Of a stretch of DNA of 64,000 bases, positions 1 through 11,658 are shown piece after piece. Position numbers and translations under genes: made by a program. Each line of letters starts with the position of its first letter. Positions within the stretch are counted from its first letter, which is position 1. The DNA comes from Moniliella sp. 'wahieum' (lineage: Eukaryota > Basidiomycota > Moniliellomycetes > Moniliellales > Moniliellaceae), in NCBI GenBank assembly GCA_003971905.1, contig RSEE01000097.1, forward strand, positions 1 through 64,000, given 5' to 3'. The notes below the pieces were generated by a model. The model had not been told where the DNA came from and did no database searches. It worked only from the letters and a program-made list of their open reading frames with translations.

Positions 1-1364
1 ATCTTCTCTACCTGGTACTGTCCGTGCTGCTGTGCATGCAAGCGGCCGAGCTGTCGGATGCGCTGATGCAGCCGCTCCAATGTGCTTCGATCCTGCGCCA
101 TGCCATCACGGCCTGTTGAACGTCTCGATTGACGGACGACACCTTTCGCGGGTATATGCCATTCTCTTACGCAAGGGGGGCGCGACCGTGCTCAAGCACG
201 AAGAACGTCTCGGTCAAAACCACACCCTTCACCCGTTTCCGACCCGGCCCTCGCGGAGAAACTCAACGAAGCCCGTTCACGGCACCTTCACCATCGCGCT
301 TCGGCCCGGTCCAACTCCGCTGTCCTCCGTCCACGCGGCCCCTCCATCCAGCCCCAAGACCCGCAAAACGATCCAAGCGCTCAGAACTCGACTCTCCCTC
401 CCACCCAACCCAGATGCATCCACCTCTCTCCCCCATGCCCACTCGGCCGACTCCATCCTCCCCGCCCCTTCCCACTTGACATTTGACTCGGCTCATGTCT
501 TCCCCCCCCGGTGCATGCGGATGCGGCGACTCGACCACCACGCCCACGTCCACGTCCACCTTCCGCCCTCGGCACCGCCCCTCCCACTTTTTGGACCACT
601 TCTTCCCACCCGTCCACTTCCACTTCCACTTCCACTTCCGCGTCGGCGCCACTGCCGCAGTCGGCACCAGCTTCCCACCCCAGCTCGCCCTGGCCGCATT
701 CCCATTCGGAGAGATGCCGTACCATATGACCCCTAGCGTGCCCCACCTCTCGCCTGTCTTACCTACCAGTACCACGGCCAGCGGGACAGGTACAGGTACG
801 GGCACAGGTACAGGTACGGTACGTCACCAGCTTCGACGGGCGACCCGTCCCCCTCGGCCGCTGGGACCGACCTCCCCGTCAACTTGAACAGCTTGTACAC
901 TCCAACTCCCCACCACAATCCCAATCCCACGTCTACGAGCACATTGGCTCATCCTTTGCTGCTCTCCCGCCCCCGCCCCACCGTCGTTGCTGGTGACATT
1001 GTGCCCTCCTTACCGCGCATGGAGGACCTCTGGTCTTTCTTTGGCTCGGTCGACGAACGGTTAACTTGGTCCCACCCACGTCGACCGCCTCGGCCACGGC
1101 AGGCGCGGGAACGGGTGTGGGAGCCGCAGCTGCAGCAGGCACAGGGGCAGGCGCAGGCACAGGAGCAAATGGTACAGGTGGTACAGGTGCAGGCGCAGGT
1201 GGCGTATGGGACGATGGGCCGTCAGTGATGGCGCAAGCGCGGACGCGGGTGTCTTGCTTGGTTTGTCCGATGCCGATGCGGCGCGCTTGGCTTTGGTCGC
1301 TGATGAGGCTGGCTTGAGCGCCGGGTCCTTGTTGCTCAACCTTAACCCAGCCTTGCACAATTGA
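1..1364 (+). CDS. Unidentified protein gene, C-terminal part (5' end unclear)
   Basis: I do not recognise this gene. The best evidence for coding is the 3' end: a clean hydrophobic/acidic stretch (around 1227-1361) reading VSDGASADAGVLLGLSDADA, then ARLALVADEAGLSAGSLLLN, then LNPALHN and a TGA at 1362-1364. Just upstream (about 1070-1215) is a Gly/Ala/Thr low-complexity tract, and around 1005-1065 another plausible segment, MEDLWSFFGSVDERLTW. These pieces lie in different frames, as in other genes of this window. The region 180-830 is Pro/Ser/Thr-rich with a short Gly-Thr repeat (about 785-822). The start cannot be chosen; the gene may begin before the window. Existence of a plus-strand gene ending at 1364 is moderately supported; function is unknown. 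Confidence 0.35.
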
Positions 1365-1366
1365 TT

Positions 1367-1418
1367 GTTGGATCTTGATCGTTGATCGTTGGATCTTGAT
1401 CGTTGATCGTTGGATCTT
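1367..1418. repeat. 21-bp tandem repeat, about 2.5 copies
   Basis: Units 1367-1387 and 1388-1408 are identical 21-mers containing GATCTTGATCGTTGATC, followed by a partial third unit. It starts 3 nt after the stop codon of the preceding gene, so it lies in its 3' untranslated region. Confidence 0.85.
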
Positions 1419-2356
1419 CATGGGCTTGGTACTTGATGCGTACAGTGATTGCAGATGCTTGGCCATCGTGCTGGCGTGGGGGGTGGCGTGGTGACCTTGG
1501 ACCGCACCACCACGTCAAGGTGTCTATGCTGTGCACACTTTGTTTTTTTTTACCGCAACACCAAGAGACCATGGCACAGAAGGCGAATCGTGCCGAGATC
1601 TGAGAGGTGGGATCTGAGGGTGGGGGGCACACCAACCCTGCGAATCCCCAACACGAAAAAATGTCTAATCCAAGGAGAAAGGGGTGCGCCTCCGTGTGGT
1701 GGTGTGTGGTGGATGTGTGTGGGAGCTCAGGCTGCTCAGACTGCGTGGAGGGTTCGGTTGGATGTGTGCCTTGTTGCGGATGGTTGGTTGGCCTGGGTGG
1801 CAAACGGGGGCGGATGAGGAGGATGAGGATGAGATGAGGATGAGGATGAGGATGAGGATGAGGATGAGGATGAGGATGAGGATGAAGATGAATGGACTGT
1901 GAATTTGCTGCATCTCTTCTCTACAGCTTGTGTCTGTTTGTTTGGTGTTGTGTGTCCAAGGGCGTGGATCGTAGGCGTGGTGGCCATCCCACCTGGTCGA
2001 GGGACCAAGGACAGGGGTACTAGGGGTGGGCTTAGTAGCCTGTGAAAGATTGGGGCTAGGGCGAAGCACTAGACTAGGCGATCAATGGGTGAGCGCGATG
2101 AATCGGTCACACCAATGAGAGCCCAGAACCGCGGTTGTCCGTTAACTGAGAGAAGTAGTAGCTACGCTACCAAGCTAAGGACGATTGCACTGTGCAGGGT
2201 GGGAACAGTCAGAGATAGCTTCTTGTAAGCTCCTGACGCTAGTCCAACCTTCAATGCAACAGGGAGAAGAGGAAGGAGGGGAACGAGGGCGCGACGGTAA
2301 CCAATCCGGAGCGCGCGAGTTGCGGAGCTCTATAGCCAGTTCCGCTTGCCAGCGAC
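1419..2356. other. Intergenic, with AGGATG hexamer microsatellite
   Basis: No supported gene. The stretch 1813-1890 is an array of about 13 units of the hexamer ATGAGG/GGATGA with one short unit. The open frames over it are simple-sequence translations and were not called. Confidence 0.7.
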
Positions 2357-5300
2357 ATGGCCGATCCAGCCATCACACCAAGTGGTGCCACATGCCACCA
2401 CACTCCAACATCCTGGCGTAGCCGCTTTCCCAGCTTCCAATCCCCGCTTTCCCGCTTTCTTGCCCCGCTTTCCCCGCTTTCTTGCCCCGCAGTTGCGGCT
2501 GATCGAGCTGATCCAGGCCAAGCCGGCGGAAGCGGACATGTCCACGTAAGCAGCCAGATAGATCAAGCACACGAAGGCCAGACAAGTGGCTTCGTCTACG
2601 GTGGCTTCTTCTCCCGCCGCCTCCGCCGCCTCCACCGCCTCCACCGCCTCCACCGCCTCCACCGCCTGCCTGCTGCCCATGACGGCCACCAGCGACACCG
2701 CCAGCAGCGTCCCGCCCTCGCCGCCCCCCCGGCCCCGCCCGCCGAGCTCGACGGCGACACCTTCTTCTCCCCGCTGCCCACGCTCCACCACGACCCCCAG
2801 CAGCCACCAGCCTGCCGCCACGCGCCGCCCTCGCTACTGCCCCGCCCGCGCCCTCGTCACCCGTACTTCCTCCCAGACGCCCCAGCAGCAGCAGCAGCAG
2901 TAGAAGCCGGAGCAGCAGCTCCACCCCGCCGCCAGAGCTGGTCGTTGACGCCTACCCCGCCCCCGATGGCCAGTCGGACCCCCAGGACGCTCCCTATGCC
3001 GACTCGGACATTGTCGTCATCTCGGGCGGGTCTGGGTACACCAGCTGGTCAATGCGACCCCGAGTGCCACCTACATCATGCCCATCAGCGACAATGGTGG
3101 CCTCCTCAGAGATCCGTGTTCTCGGCGGGCCCTCGGTCGGCGACATTCGCCCGCCTCGTTCGTCTCATCCCCCTCCCCTCGGAAGACCCCAATCATCCCA
3201 CCCCCGCACCCCAACAACCGGCCCATCAGCATTGCACCTGCTCTCACTGCGGCACCGTCAACCTCATCCCGGCTCCGCGCGCGATCGTGCCCCAGTCCAA
3301 TGCGGCGCTCTATCGCCTCCTCTCCTACCGTCTCCCCGTTACCGTCGTACTCGGCCGTCAAGGCCGAGGGCGCTCCATCCTCGAGGGCACTCACAAGCTC
3401 TGGCGCGGCATCGAGCATGAGCGTCGCGAAGCCGTCCGCGGCTTCCTCGTCCTCTTTGACACGGAAATCCTTCGCCGCTCCAATCGCAAGTTCAACTTTC
3501 GCGGCGGTAGCATTGGCAATTTCTTCATTGCGTTCGTACATCTCCCCCCCTAGATATGGACTTTCCACGGTCTTCCTCTGCTGTGACGCGTGGGAAGGAT
3601 GTCATGGACGCTCTGTACTGACTTGCTGTTTCGGTTGGCTTGTTCCGTCGCCCTCCCCCCCCCCCCCCCCCCCCCCTCTGCTCAGCGCTGCCCAAAAGTT
3701 CTTCCGGTCCATCCAGTCGGCCATCTTTCTGTTCAGTGCCATTACGCTCATCAATGGCGCTGGTGTGGCGACAGGCCTCACGTTTGGACCGTTTGCCAAT
3801 GGAGGCAACATTGCTGCCGCGGGGCCGGAACGGGCTCGCGTGTGATCCCAGCCATCAAACCAATCATACCGCTACCATCGCGGCGGACTTGCGGGATGGG
3901 GAAACGATCGTAGGCCAATGCGAAATCTCCCACCCCGCTCACCCGTCGCCTCCCCCAGTTCCCATCGCGTCCCAGCCTCACACGCCCGGCTTGATTGCTA
4001 CGGCGGCCGCCGCGCAGCATGCAGCTCGCTACGGTGGTTACCCTTCTTCCTCGCTCCACGCCCGCACTCTCTTGACTGGCGGGTTGCCCTCGTCCCCAAT
4101 GGGGGTGGTACAGGCACGCCAGGCTCGATTGATTCTTTCTCCCTCACCCTCATTCTCATTCTCTTCCCCACCCTCCTCCCCATTCCCACTCTCATCCACA
4201 TCCACATTCGCATTCGCATTCTCACCCCTCCCACCCCCACTCCTTGGCAGGCAGCATGGTCTTTGATCCTTCCCAACCGGGCAGCGGGATTCATACGCCC
4301 CACACGCCCTCACCCTGCCCCATGCCGTTGGCTCGCTCACGGGCGATGGCCTGGAAATCCATCCCATGGCGAACCGGACAGCGCTGACCCTCATGGCGAT
4401 GGATGGAAGGCTCAGAGGACTCGGACTCGGATTCGGACTCGGACGGGGAGCAGAGGCAAGGAGAGGAAGCCAAACAAATCGATCCCCTCTATGCACCCTA
4501 TCCCTCCCATGCCTCCCCATCCCGTCTTCGACGGGCACCACAGCCGCAACCGCAGCGACCGCGACCACTGCGCCCCCGACGGTGCATCCTCTCGCCCAGT
4601 CGATCAGCGCACTGGATGAACCCCCTCCCGCAGCCTCCCCCTCGGCGCCCCGACGCCGTCGGCGCGCAAGCGAGACAGGGGCACGCCCGCATCCAATTTG
4701 GTCTTTAGCAAAGACGGCGGCGACGAGCCCAAATTGTCTGCGCCAATCGATCGGGTGTACTATGTGAATGCGTACCGGAACGTGATTGCGCCGGCCGCCC
4801 AACCCGGGGTACCTCGCTGCATTGGGCCAAGCTTCAACGTTGGTCTATTCCTGTGGATCGCTCTGGACGTCCATTGTGCCGTGCCTTTCGTTGCGCGGGG
4901 TCGCCACGGCGATCGCCAAGTCGCCCACGCTCAAACGTAAGATCCTCCTGCTCAACTCGGCCTGGACCGCGAACGGACGGAATGACTGCTCATGACTTTG
5001 TCCATGCCCTCGTCGATTCCCTCAACTCGTCCGATATCGATGCGGGCTTGCTGGGACAGGGCGTGATTGGGTCCTTGGGCTCCGGCGTCGTACCGCCCAT
5101 GTACAGATCCGTGCCCCGCGCCCCGGGCCAAGTACAAACTCAACGCAAACGCAACGGCTAGCTCATCCTCAAGCGTCCGTTTCCACGCACGACGTTTCCT
5201 GGTCCGCGGCCGAGACCGGGAGGCGTGGCACATACGTGGAACGCGTTCAGTGGCAAAGGGTATGCCCCGCACGAATTGGTCAATTGGGTTGTGTACCTCG

Positions 5301-5688
5301 AACATTCCCAGGTGCCCGTCGAAGCATACGATCTGACGTGCCAGACGGGTATTCGCACTGTTCGCATCCGTGTGCCTCAACCGGCCGATGACGCCCGCCC
5401 AAGTTTTCAGAAAAAGGTACGTTTGTTTCTTTCCCGTTTTCTGGTCCTTGTTTCCCATCGCCTGTCGTGCGGGACCGTCGTGTGGGCCCTTGGCCCCTGC
5501 GGTTGTGGCTGGGGTTGCGTTGGTCCATGGCGCTGGTGTTCTTTTTTGCGGTTTGCTAACGTCATGTGTGCCCCTGTACGTCTCGTCTGCAGCAATTTGC
5601 AAAGCACTCGCCATCATTCGGCAAGAAGAAGACAGAGAACATCAGACACGATCAGCAGACCACGTCGTGGGATGAACGTGATACGTGA
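2357..5688 (+). CDS. CofD/UPF0052 (YvcK-like) family protein
   Basis: Fungal member of the UPF0052/CofD superfamily (relatives: bacterial GlmR/YvcK, archaeal CofD phospholactyl transferase); its reaction in fungi is not established. Family blocks in order: DIVVISGGSG (about 3007-3036), YIMPISDNGG (3066-3095), EIRVLGGPSVGDI (3106-3144), YRLLSYRLP (about 3310), the long block from ILEGTHKLWRGI to GGSIGNFFIA (3378-3531), FFRSIQSAIFLFSAIT after an intron, TIAADLRDGETIVGQCEISHP (about 3870-3935), RVYYVNAYRNVI (4750s) and the C-terminal LVYSCGSLWTSIVPCLSLRG (about 4825-4890). Introns: 3532-3685 (contains a run of 22 C) and 5417-5592; the latter joins PSFQKK to QFAKHSPSF and the protein ends at TGA 5686-5688. 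An acidic Ser/Asp insertion (4405-4450) and Pro/Ser-rich linkers sit between core blocks. Several 1-2 nt deletions interrupt the frame (for example near 3093, 3146 and 3865). The N-terminal start at 2357 is a guess; the core begins near 2980. Confidence 0.85.
3532..3685 (+). other. Intron with 22-base poly-C tract
   Basis: Donor GTTCGT after ATTGC, acceptor CTCAG before CGCTGCC; splicing gives an uninterrupted GNFFIA-AAQKFFRS reading that matches the family's continuous block. The run of C spans 3655-3676 and replaces the usual mixed pyrimidine tract. Confidence 0.7.
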
Positions 5689-5719
5689 AGCGTGAAGCGT
5701 GAAGCGTGAAGCGTCAAGG
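5685..5719. repeat. 7-bp tandem repeat at the stop codon
   Basis: About four and a half units of GTGAAGC begin inside the last codons of the CofD-like gene and run into its 3' untranslated region. Confidence 0.85.
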
Positions 5720-6643
5720 GCTATTAGGTTGCAGGGATCTTGAATCCCTTGGGTCGGTTAGGATCTTGCGTCCCGCGTCCACCGTTCCGGGTCGGTTTGT
5801 CTTGTGTGCTTTGTATCAATGCGAATCTTATACTTTGTGTCACTAGAAGACCACCGGGCCTACGGCCCGGTCAGCTGGGGCTTCGCCCCAGCTTGGTGTG
5901 CTTTGTGCTTGCTCGCCACCTTAGCCACCGTTCCCCCGTCGCCACCGTAGCCACCGGTCCACCGTTCCACGCTGGAGAGCGGAATAGTATTCACCACTAC
6001 GCCTCGGCGGAATTTTATCACCCATGTGCATCCGCCTGGCTGCGCCCGCCTGGAACGCGCGGGTGGCACGCTTACCACATAATCTTGTGCTGGCGCCAGA
6101 AAAAACGCCCCAATTTTATGTAGTAGTAGAAGTAGATGTGCCTGGTCGGCTCTGTGGGCAGAGGAGCGGGATTTTTTTTTCTTAGTTTGTTTTGCATGAT
6201 GACGCATGTTGACCTGCCGTTCGACACTGCTGCCTGGTTGATGGATCTCCGGAGAACCATGCTGCGCTCGTTTGTCTTGGGCACAATGAACGGCCGCTTT
6301 ACGAGCAAATGGATGATTGGCTAGATGACATGGAAGCGTTCCATGGCCCTGATTCATGCTTCATGGTGTCGATTGCTGTGACGACGGCGGCCCGGCTGAG
6401 TTCGGCGGGGAGAATGGGTGTGGCCCGTGCGTCGGGCGGGCCACAGAGGGTCACGTGCACACGATGCCGTCGTGCGCAATCGAGACTGGATAACCGGCAG
6501 GGTTGAACGTTCAGTTCAGTTGAACGTTGAACTTGGCCTCGCCGTTTCGGTTCAGACCTCCACCCGAACCGCCGTTTCCCGTCCAAACAAGCATCCACCC
6601 ATCCTTCCGCCCCCCCCCCCCCACACACCGCCACCATCCCCGC
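5720..6643. other. Intergenic region between CofD-like and phosphatase genes
   Basis: Apart from the double hairpin, it contains a GTTGAACGTTCAGTT-type palindromic motif near 6505-6535 and a C run at 6610-6622 just upstream of the next start. No supported coding sequence. Confidence 0.6.
5853..5893. other. GC-rich double hairpin
   Basis: Two perfect inverted repeats lie 1 nt apart: ACCGGGCC-TAC-GGCCCGGT (5853-5871, 8-bp stem) and AGCTGGGGC-TTC-GCCCCAGCT (5873-5893, 9-bp stem). Both have 3-nt loops. The arrangement resembles GC-cluster/double-hairpin elements known from fungal mitochondrial genomes; here it lies in an intergenic stretch next to nuclear-type genes. Confidence 0.75.
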
Positions 6644-7769
6644 ATGCCCAGCCGGTCCAATCTGGAAGAGTCATCCCCGCTCCTGGCGGCGAGCATGTCG
6701 CTCCCCCCCGTGCCGTCTCCCGCCGCGCCGTGTTCACCATTGCCGGCGTCCTGTCTGTCCTGATTCTCGGGGGCATGTGGATGTTTACCCTGGGTCTCCT
6801 CGTGCCCAACGTTGCGCCCTGTCGCGTGTCGCCTCCCTCGACCCTGCCACCGCCTCCGTCCCGGCGACCCGGGCCGTCTGATCATTGCCGGCGACGTCCA
6901 CGGCATGCTGCACAAGCTCAAGGAACTTCTGGCCCAGATGGAGTACGACCCTACCATTGACCGCCTCATCCTCCTTGGCGATTTTACCACCAAGGGCCCC
7001 GATGGCATCGAAACCATTGACTTTGCCATCGAGCATGATGCGTACTGTGTCCGCGGCAACCACGAGGACCAGATCCTATGGGCGTATGCCAAGTACCACT
7101 ACCTCGCTCAACCCCAAACCTACCCGCCGTTTGCTTCGCCTACCCCGCAGCTGTTTGGCGCCCGACCCCAGGTCACCTTGGCCCCCACCAGGCCCGTGCG
7201 TCCGGTCCCAGTGTCTGCCCAGCCTACGCACCGGAGCTGGCGTGGCCGGGCTCCCCCTGGGCTGGCCTTAGTGCGTTTAACCCCGACCGGGACATGGCGC
7301 TGGTCAAGGCGCTCCGACCGCACCATGTTCGCTACATGCAGTCCTGCCCGGCCATCTTGGAGCTGGGCCAGGTTTCGGCCAAGGGCATTGCGGCCGTGGC
7401 GGTGCACGGTGGGTTGATGTGGAACGAACATACTCTCGAAAAGCAAGATCCGGCCGTGGTCATGCGCATCCGGGGCGTGACGGGCCACCATCATGAAGAT
7501 CCGAGGAGCCCTTGGGCGACCCTTGGTTTACCTGGTGGAACGAGGAACAACGTACCCGCGTCAAGGAGGAGCAAATCGAAGGTTTTACGGGCCACGACGC
7601 GTCCAAGGGCTTGCAGCTGTTCCGGTACAGCAAAGGACTGGATACCCGCTGCCAACGCGGGGGCAAGCTCTCGGGTTACACCGTGACCCTTCTGGATGGC
7701 CACTACCATGATGAAAAGCTCCATCAGGTAGATTGCTCCGACGAGGTCGAGGATGACGCAACTGCGTGA
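6644..7769 (+). CDS. Membrane-anchored PPP-type metallophosphoesterase (Ppn2-like)
   Basis: Calcineurin-like phosphoesterase. The metal-site motifs of the PPP superfamily are all visible: GDVHG (about 6892), GDFTTKGPD (about 6978), GNHED (about 7051) and AVHGGLMW (about 7400). The N-terminus begins MPSRSNLEESSPLLAA, an acidic dileucine-like signal, followed by one hydrophobic segment AVFTIAGVLSVLILGGMWMF (about 6730-6790), so a type II membrane protein with a luminal catalytic domain is expected. This architecture fits yeast Ppn2, a vacuolar Zn-dependent endopolyphosphatase, and its fungal homologues; the substrate here is inference. Frame breaks occur at a C run near 6700, before GRLIIAGDVHG, and in the second half (about 7150-7260 and 7495-7515). 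Stop TGA at 7767-7769 after DEVEDDATA. No intron is needed. Confidence 0.8.
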
Positions 7770-8447
7770 TCGTTGGTCCCGTCGCGTCTCAGGTGACGGT
7801 GAGATGAGGAGTGGGGAGACGGGATGGTGACTCTCACGCAGGCCGCCCTCTTTCCATTGATCTCTGCCTACAAGTCTGATGCCCGCTTATGATCGTCATG
7901 TCGAATCGGGCACTTACTTCCTTTCCTTTTTCCCTTTCCCACTGGTGGCCTTGTCCGACACCATGCTCCCCTATGACCTTCACGCTCATTCCACCTCACT
8001 AGTCACTAGTCACTCCACCTAACTCTAAGCTCTACTCCTGTCGCGTTGGATTGTTGTCATTGGCATGAAGATCACATTCCCACTTTTTCCTCGTCGCACT
8101 GGAGGCTGGATCGCCGATAGTAGTTACTTGCGTTCTGTGGGGTGGGGAGGAGTAAGGGATCCCCTCTCTTGCTCTGTTGGGTGGATGTGGGGAGAGGTGA
8201 CTACGCCATTCCACGGGCGTGTGGGATGCCGATGGGATGGGACGGCGTCGGAGATCTGGCGTGTGACGGGTGATGAGCGTGGCTATTCGCACAAGCGAGG
8301 CGCAGCAGCAGGGCAGCCGCCGTGCCGCCGCAATGCAATCCGCAGCGAAACACTCGCTAGTAGAGCCTGTCAACCACCACCACCCGCCGCCTGCCGTCGC
8401 CAGCACACTCAGCCCACCCCCTCCGGCCCCGCATCGCATCGGCTGCC
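7770..8447. other. Intergenic region
   Basis: Between two plus-strand genes. A short CTAGTCACTAGTCACT repeat lies near 7998-8015. Nothing else recognised. Confidence 0.6.
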
Positions 8448-11400
8448 ATGGCGACCAGCAAGGACACGCCGCCGATTGCGCGCCGCCTGGATGCGCTCGT
8501 GGCCCAGTACCACACCCTCTACGGGCCGCCTGGCTATGTGCCCCCCGGCCAGTCCGGCGCGCCCTCCCCCGCCCTCCGCCGCCGGCAAGAGTGCAGCCAA
8601 GTCAACTGCCGCGCCGGCTGCGCCTGGCCTGCCGCCGCTCGCCGCCACCATCTCGGTGGTGCTGCCGCCGCCCGCTTCGGCAGGTGCTCCGGCGTCCGCC
8701 GCAGCCACTGGCCAGGTGCGGTCCATCCTGTAGTCATTATCCCTGCCGCCTCGTATGCCGCGATCCTGCGCCTGCTCCCAAGCCCACTCCGCCCGCACTT
8801 CCGGCCCCGCTCCTGCCCCCCCCCCGTCCCCGCCGCCGCCGCCTGCCGCTCCTCCATCACCATCACCACCGCCGCCGCCGCCGTCTGCACCCGTGCGTGA
8901 ACAAGCATCTCACAGTGTAGTGCCTCAAACGGTCATTCTCGTCGATGCGCGTCCTCAGTTGGCTCCGCTGCCTTCGGCGACCAAAGCGAGCTCGGTACGC
9001 TCGAAAGCTCTTCCCGTGCTAGCTCGACCAAGGCCGCATCCATTGTGGCAGCCGACCCAGCCCCTGCTTCAAAAGCCGAGTCGGTCAAGTCAGCCTCTTC
9101 CAAAGCTTCGTCCAAGGCTTCGTCCAAGGCTTCGTCCAAGGCTTCGTCCAAGGCCTCGTCCAAGGCTTCATCCAAGGCTTCCTCAAAGGCCTCCTCTACC
9201 ACTTTCCAAACCCAGGTCACTCACGTCCGATCACTCAAGCCTGCGGGCTCAGTGGCAGTAAGCAGCATGACAGCTGTATTGGAGGAGAAGGAGGAAGAGG
9301 AGGAGGAGACAAGCACTGTGACCAAGGTGGCCAAGACGGTCAATTTTGCCCCCTCCGAGTTCAGCAAAGTAGCAGCTCCCGTTCCTATGCGAGTATCAAG
9401 CGTGGTCCCATTCGTCTCGCCATCTTTTGCGATGGAACATGGCAGTCCCGCTTGGAGGTGGAGCCCATCAATGACCAGGGAACCCCCACGTCTAAAACCG
9501 ATTCCTACTACACCAACGTCGCCCTGCTCGCCCAATGCCTCAAATCGACCGGCGAACGGGCGGATGGAAGTGGGTATCGCATCCCTCAGATTTCTTTATC
9601 TCCCTGGCGTTGGTGCCACACCTTATAAAACTCAAAAGGCCACACAAGGTGCTACCGGACAAGGTACGTTTGCCCCCGTCCATACCCCTCTGACCTGTGT
9701 GTCTAACCACTTCGAACCTAGGTGTTGGCCATAATATCCAGACCGCCTGGGCCTGGCTGTCAGACAACTGGCAGGCCAACGATGAGATCTTCCTTTTTGG
9801 GTTTCCAGAGGCGCGTTTACGCACGTGCCCTGGGTTGATCCATTGGGGGGGCATTTTGACCAAATCCCAAGCAGCGTTCCTCAAGCCCATTTGGGATGCT
9901 ATTCCCAGCGTAGGCCCGACCGGCCCGAAACGGGCGTGCACGCTGCTGCACTTTGCATGCTGTTACGGGACTGTGGCCTAACCCTCAAGCGGTTGGGGTG
10001 AGCCATGCGGCTTCTCTCATTACCCTGGGCGATGGCGCAGCGATCAAACGCAAAGGCCGATCCAAGTCTCCTTCGATCCATTGCACGTCTCTGTTCCACC
10101 TTTGAACCCGTCCGTGCGGCCACCGCCGATCAAAGTGGTGGGTGTGTGGGACACGGTGGGAGCAATGGGATTGCCGGGCCACTTTCAAAACCCATTGGTC
10201 AAGGAACACTTTTCTTTCTTGACCCTGGCCTTGGGCACAACATTGAGTATGCGTTTCATGCACTTGCGCTCGACGAGGAGCGCAAAGATTTTCTTCCGAC
10301 GCTGTTTTATCAACCGCGCGATGCCCCGCCAAGCCAGTGCTTCGCCAAACTTGGTTTCAAGGCAGCCACGCCGATATCGGGGGCGGGTACCAAGAACATG
10401 GCTTGAGCGACATTACCTTGGCTTGGATGGTCGCCCATCTGCGCGATACCAACTTTGGCGAACTACTAGCGGTGATGTGCGACGCTTGCGCAAACTTCAA
10501 GACGAACGCATCTTGTGGGCACACCAGCCGCCCCACAAGTCGCGCATGGCCATCGAGTCACGTGCGGTACGGCAGTGGAGGATAGTCATATGTCCCTGTT
10601 GGATGTGGTGGGACCGCAATGGGTCGACATGGTGAGCAACGGGCACCGGTTCGAGTCGCTACATCACTCGGTCGCGCTCGGGCAGAGACATCCCCGCGCG
10701 ACAGCCCCCAGTTTGATTCGCTTCGACGCTCCGATCCCGGCAGGTTGATTGCCCTGTGGCGCGAGGCGACCGACCCAGGCAGCTTGCTGACCGAGCAGTA
10801 CTTGCGCTGGCCATGGGGGTGCGCCCGCGCCCCAGAGAAGAAGGGGTGCAAGCTCGTGTCGTCACAGTATGAGCCGACCCACCCTCCAGACCGACGAAGG
10901 TCAATGGGCCATGCCGCATCGTGTCCAGCGGCGCGCGTACCCAAACACCGGCCTACCTCCCGTCACCAGTACCAGCTCACCAGGCGGAGGCGGGCCGTTC
11001 CATCGCCGCGGTCAATCGGAAACTGCAGTGGAGACCGGACCTGGGCCAGGACCACTCAACCTGTCGACCCTCACCTCAACCCAACCCCAAAAGGGTAGTC
11101 AGACAGCGCAGACGTACGCTCTTCAGCGCTCCGTCACGGTCCTACTGGTGCACCGCCTTTTAGTGCCACCCCCGCGCGTCCCTCCTACGCCTCCTTCCAC
11201 TGGGAGACGACATCGCGGGGAACCGTGTCGGATACCATGCTTCCACGTCACCCCACACAGACCAAGCTTACCTCCTCTTCGGTTCTGGAAGTGGAGTACC
11301 CTGAGAACGCAAGCACCGCAGCGGAGCAACACACGACCCATCCGCCTCCTCCTATGGCCACGGGCGTACCCCCTGCAATTGGCGAAGTCGACCAGATCGA

Positions 11401-11658
11401 CGCCGCGTACCAAAACCAAACCTGCTTCTCTCTTTCCTCCCGCACGGGGACACTCCACCGCCACACGATCAAACCCGTTCGAGCATCAGCACGGTATCCT
11501 CGCGCCCGTCTGCGCACAACGAAGAGCCTGCCGTCGAAACCGGCCGGGTCCCGCACCCACCCACCCGGCCCCAGCCCCACCAAAAAAGGCGCCCGAACAG
11601 TGGACGTTTTCCGTACGAAACCGTCGTGGAGTTTACGGCGCAAAGGCGGATAGGATAG
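8448..11658 (+). CDS. DUF2235 / Tle1-like alpha/beta hydrolase domain protein
   Basis: Carries the DUF2235 (T6SS phospholipase effector Tle1-like) catalytic domain common in fungi. Motifs in order: LAIFCDGTWQ (about 9415-9445), YLPGVGATPYKTQKATQGATG (about 9600-9660), nucleophile elbow GFSRGA readable across a frame break (9797-9815), KVVGVWDTVGAMG (10132-10170), HALALDEERKDFLPTLF (about 10260-10310) and WFQGSHADIGGGY...LSDITLAWM (10350-10430). By analogy with Tle1, Ser of GFSRG, Asp of WDTV and His of GSH would form the triad. Intron 9664-9721 (58 nt) joins GQ-GVGHNIQ. Residues before the domain are low complexity: Pro/Ala-rich, a KASS repeat and an acidic Glu run. The start at 8448 has a good context (GCCATGG) and begins MATSKDTPPIARRL; the N-terminal part could instead be a separate small gene. 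The C-terminal tail is Pro/Thr-rich and ends near 11658-11672. Substrate unknown. Confidence 0.75.
9099..9194 (+). repeat. 12-bp coding tandem repeat (KASS)
   Basis: About eight units of AAGGCTTCGTCC encode repeated Lys-Ala-Ser-Ser in the linker just before the DUF2235 domain. The last units show silent third-position changes. Confidence 0.9.

Noticed and set aside
263-805. Long minus-strand open frames opposite the first gene
   Set aside because: They translate Pro/Ser-rich and simple sequence of the plus strand into Gly/Arg/Trp-rich text without domains.
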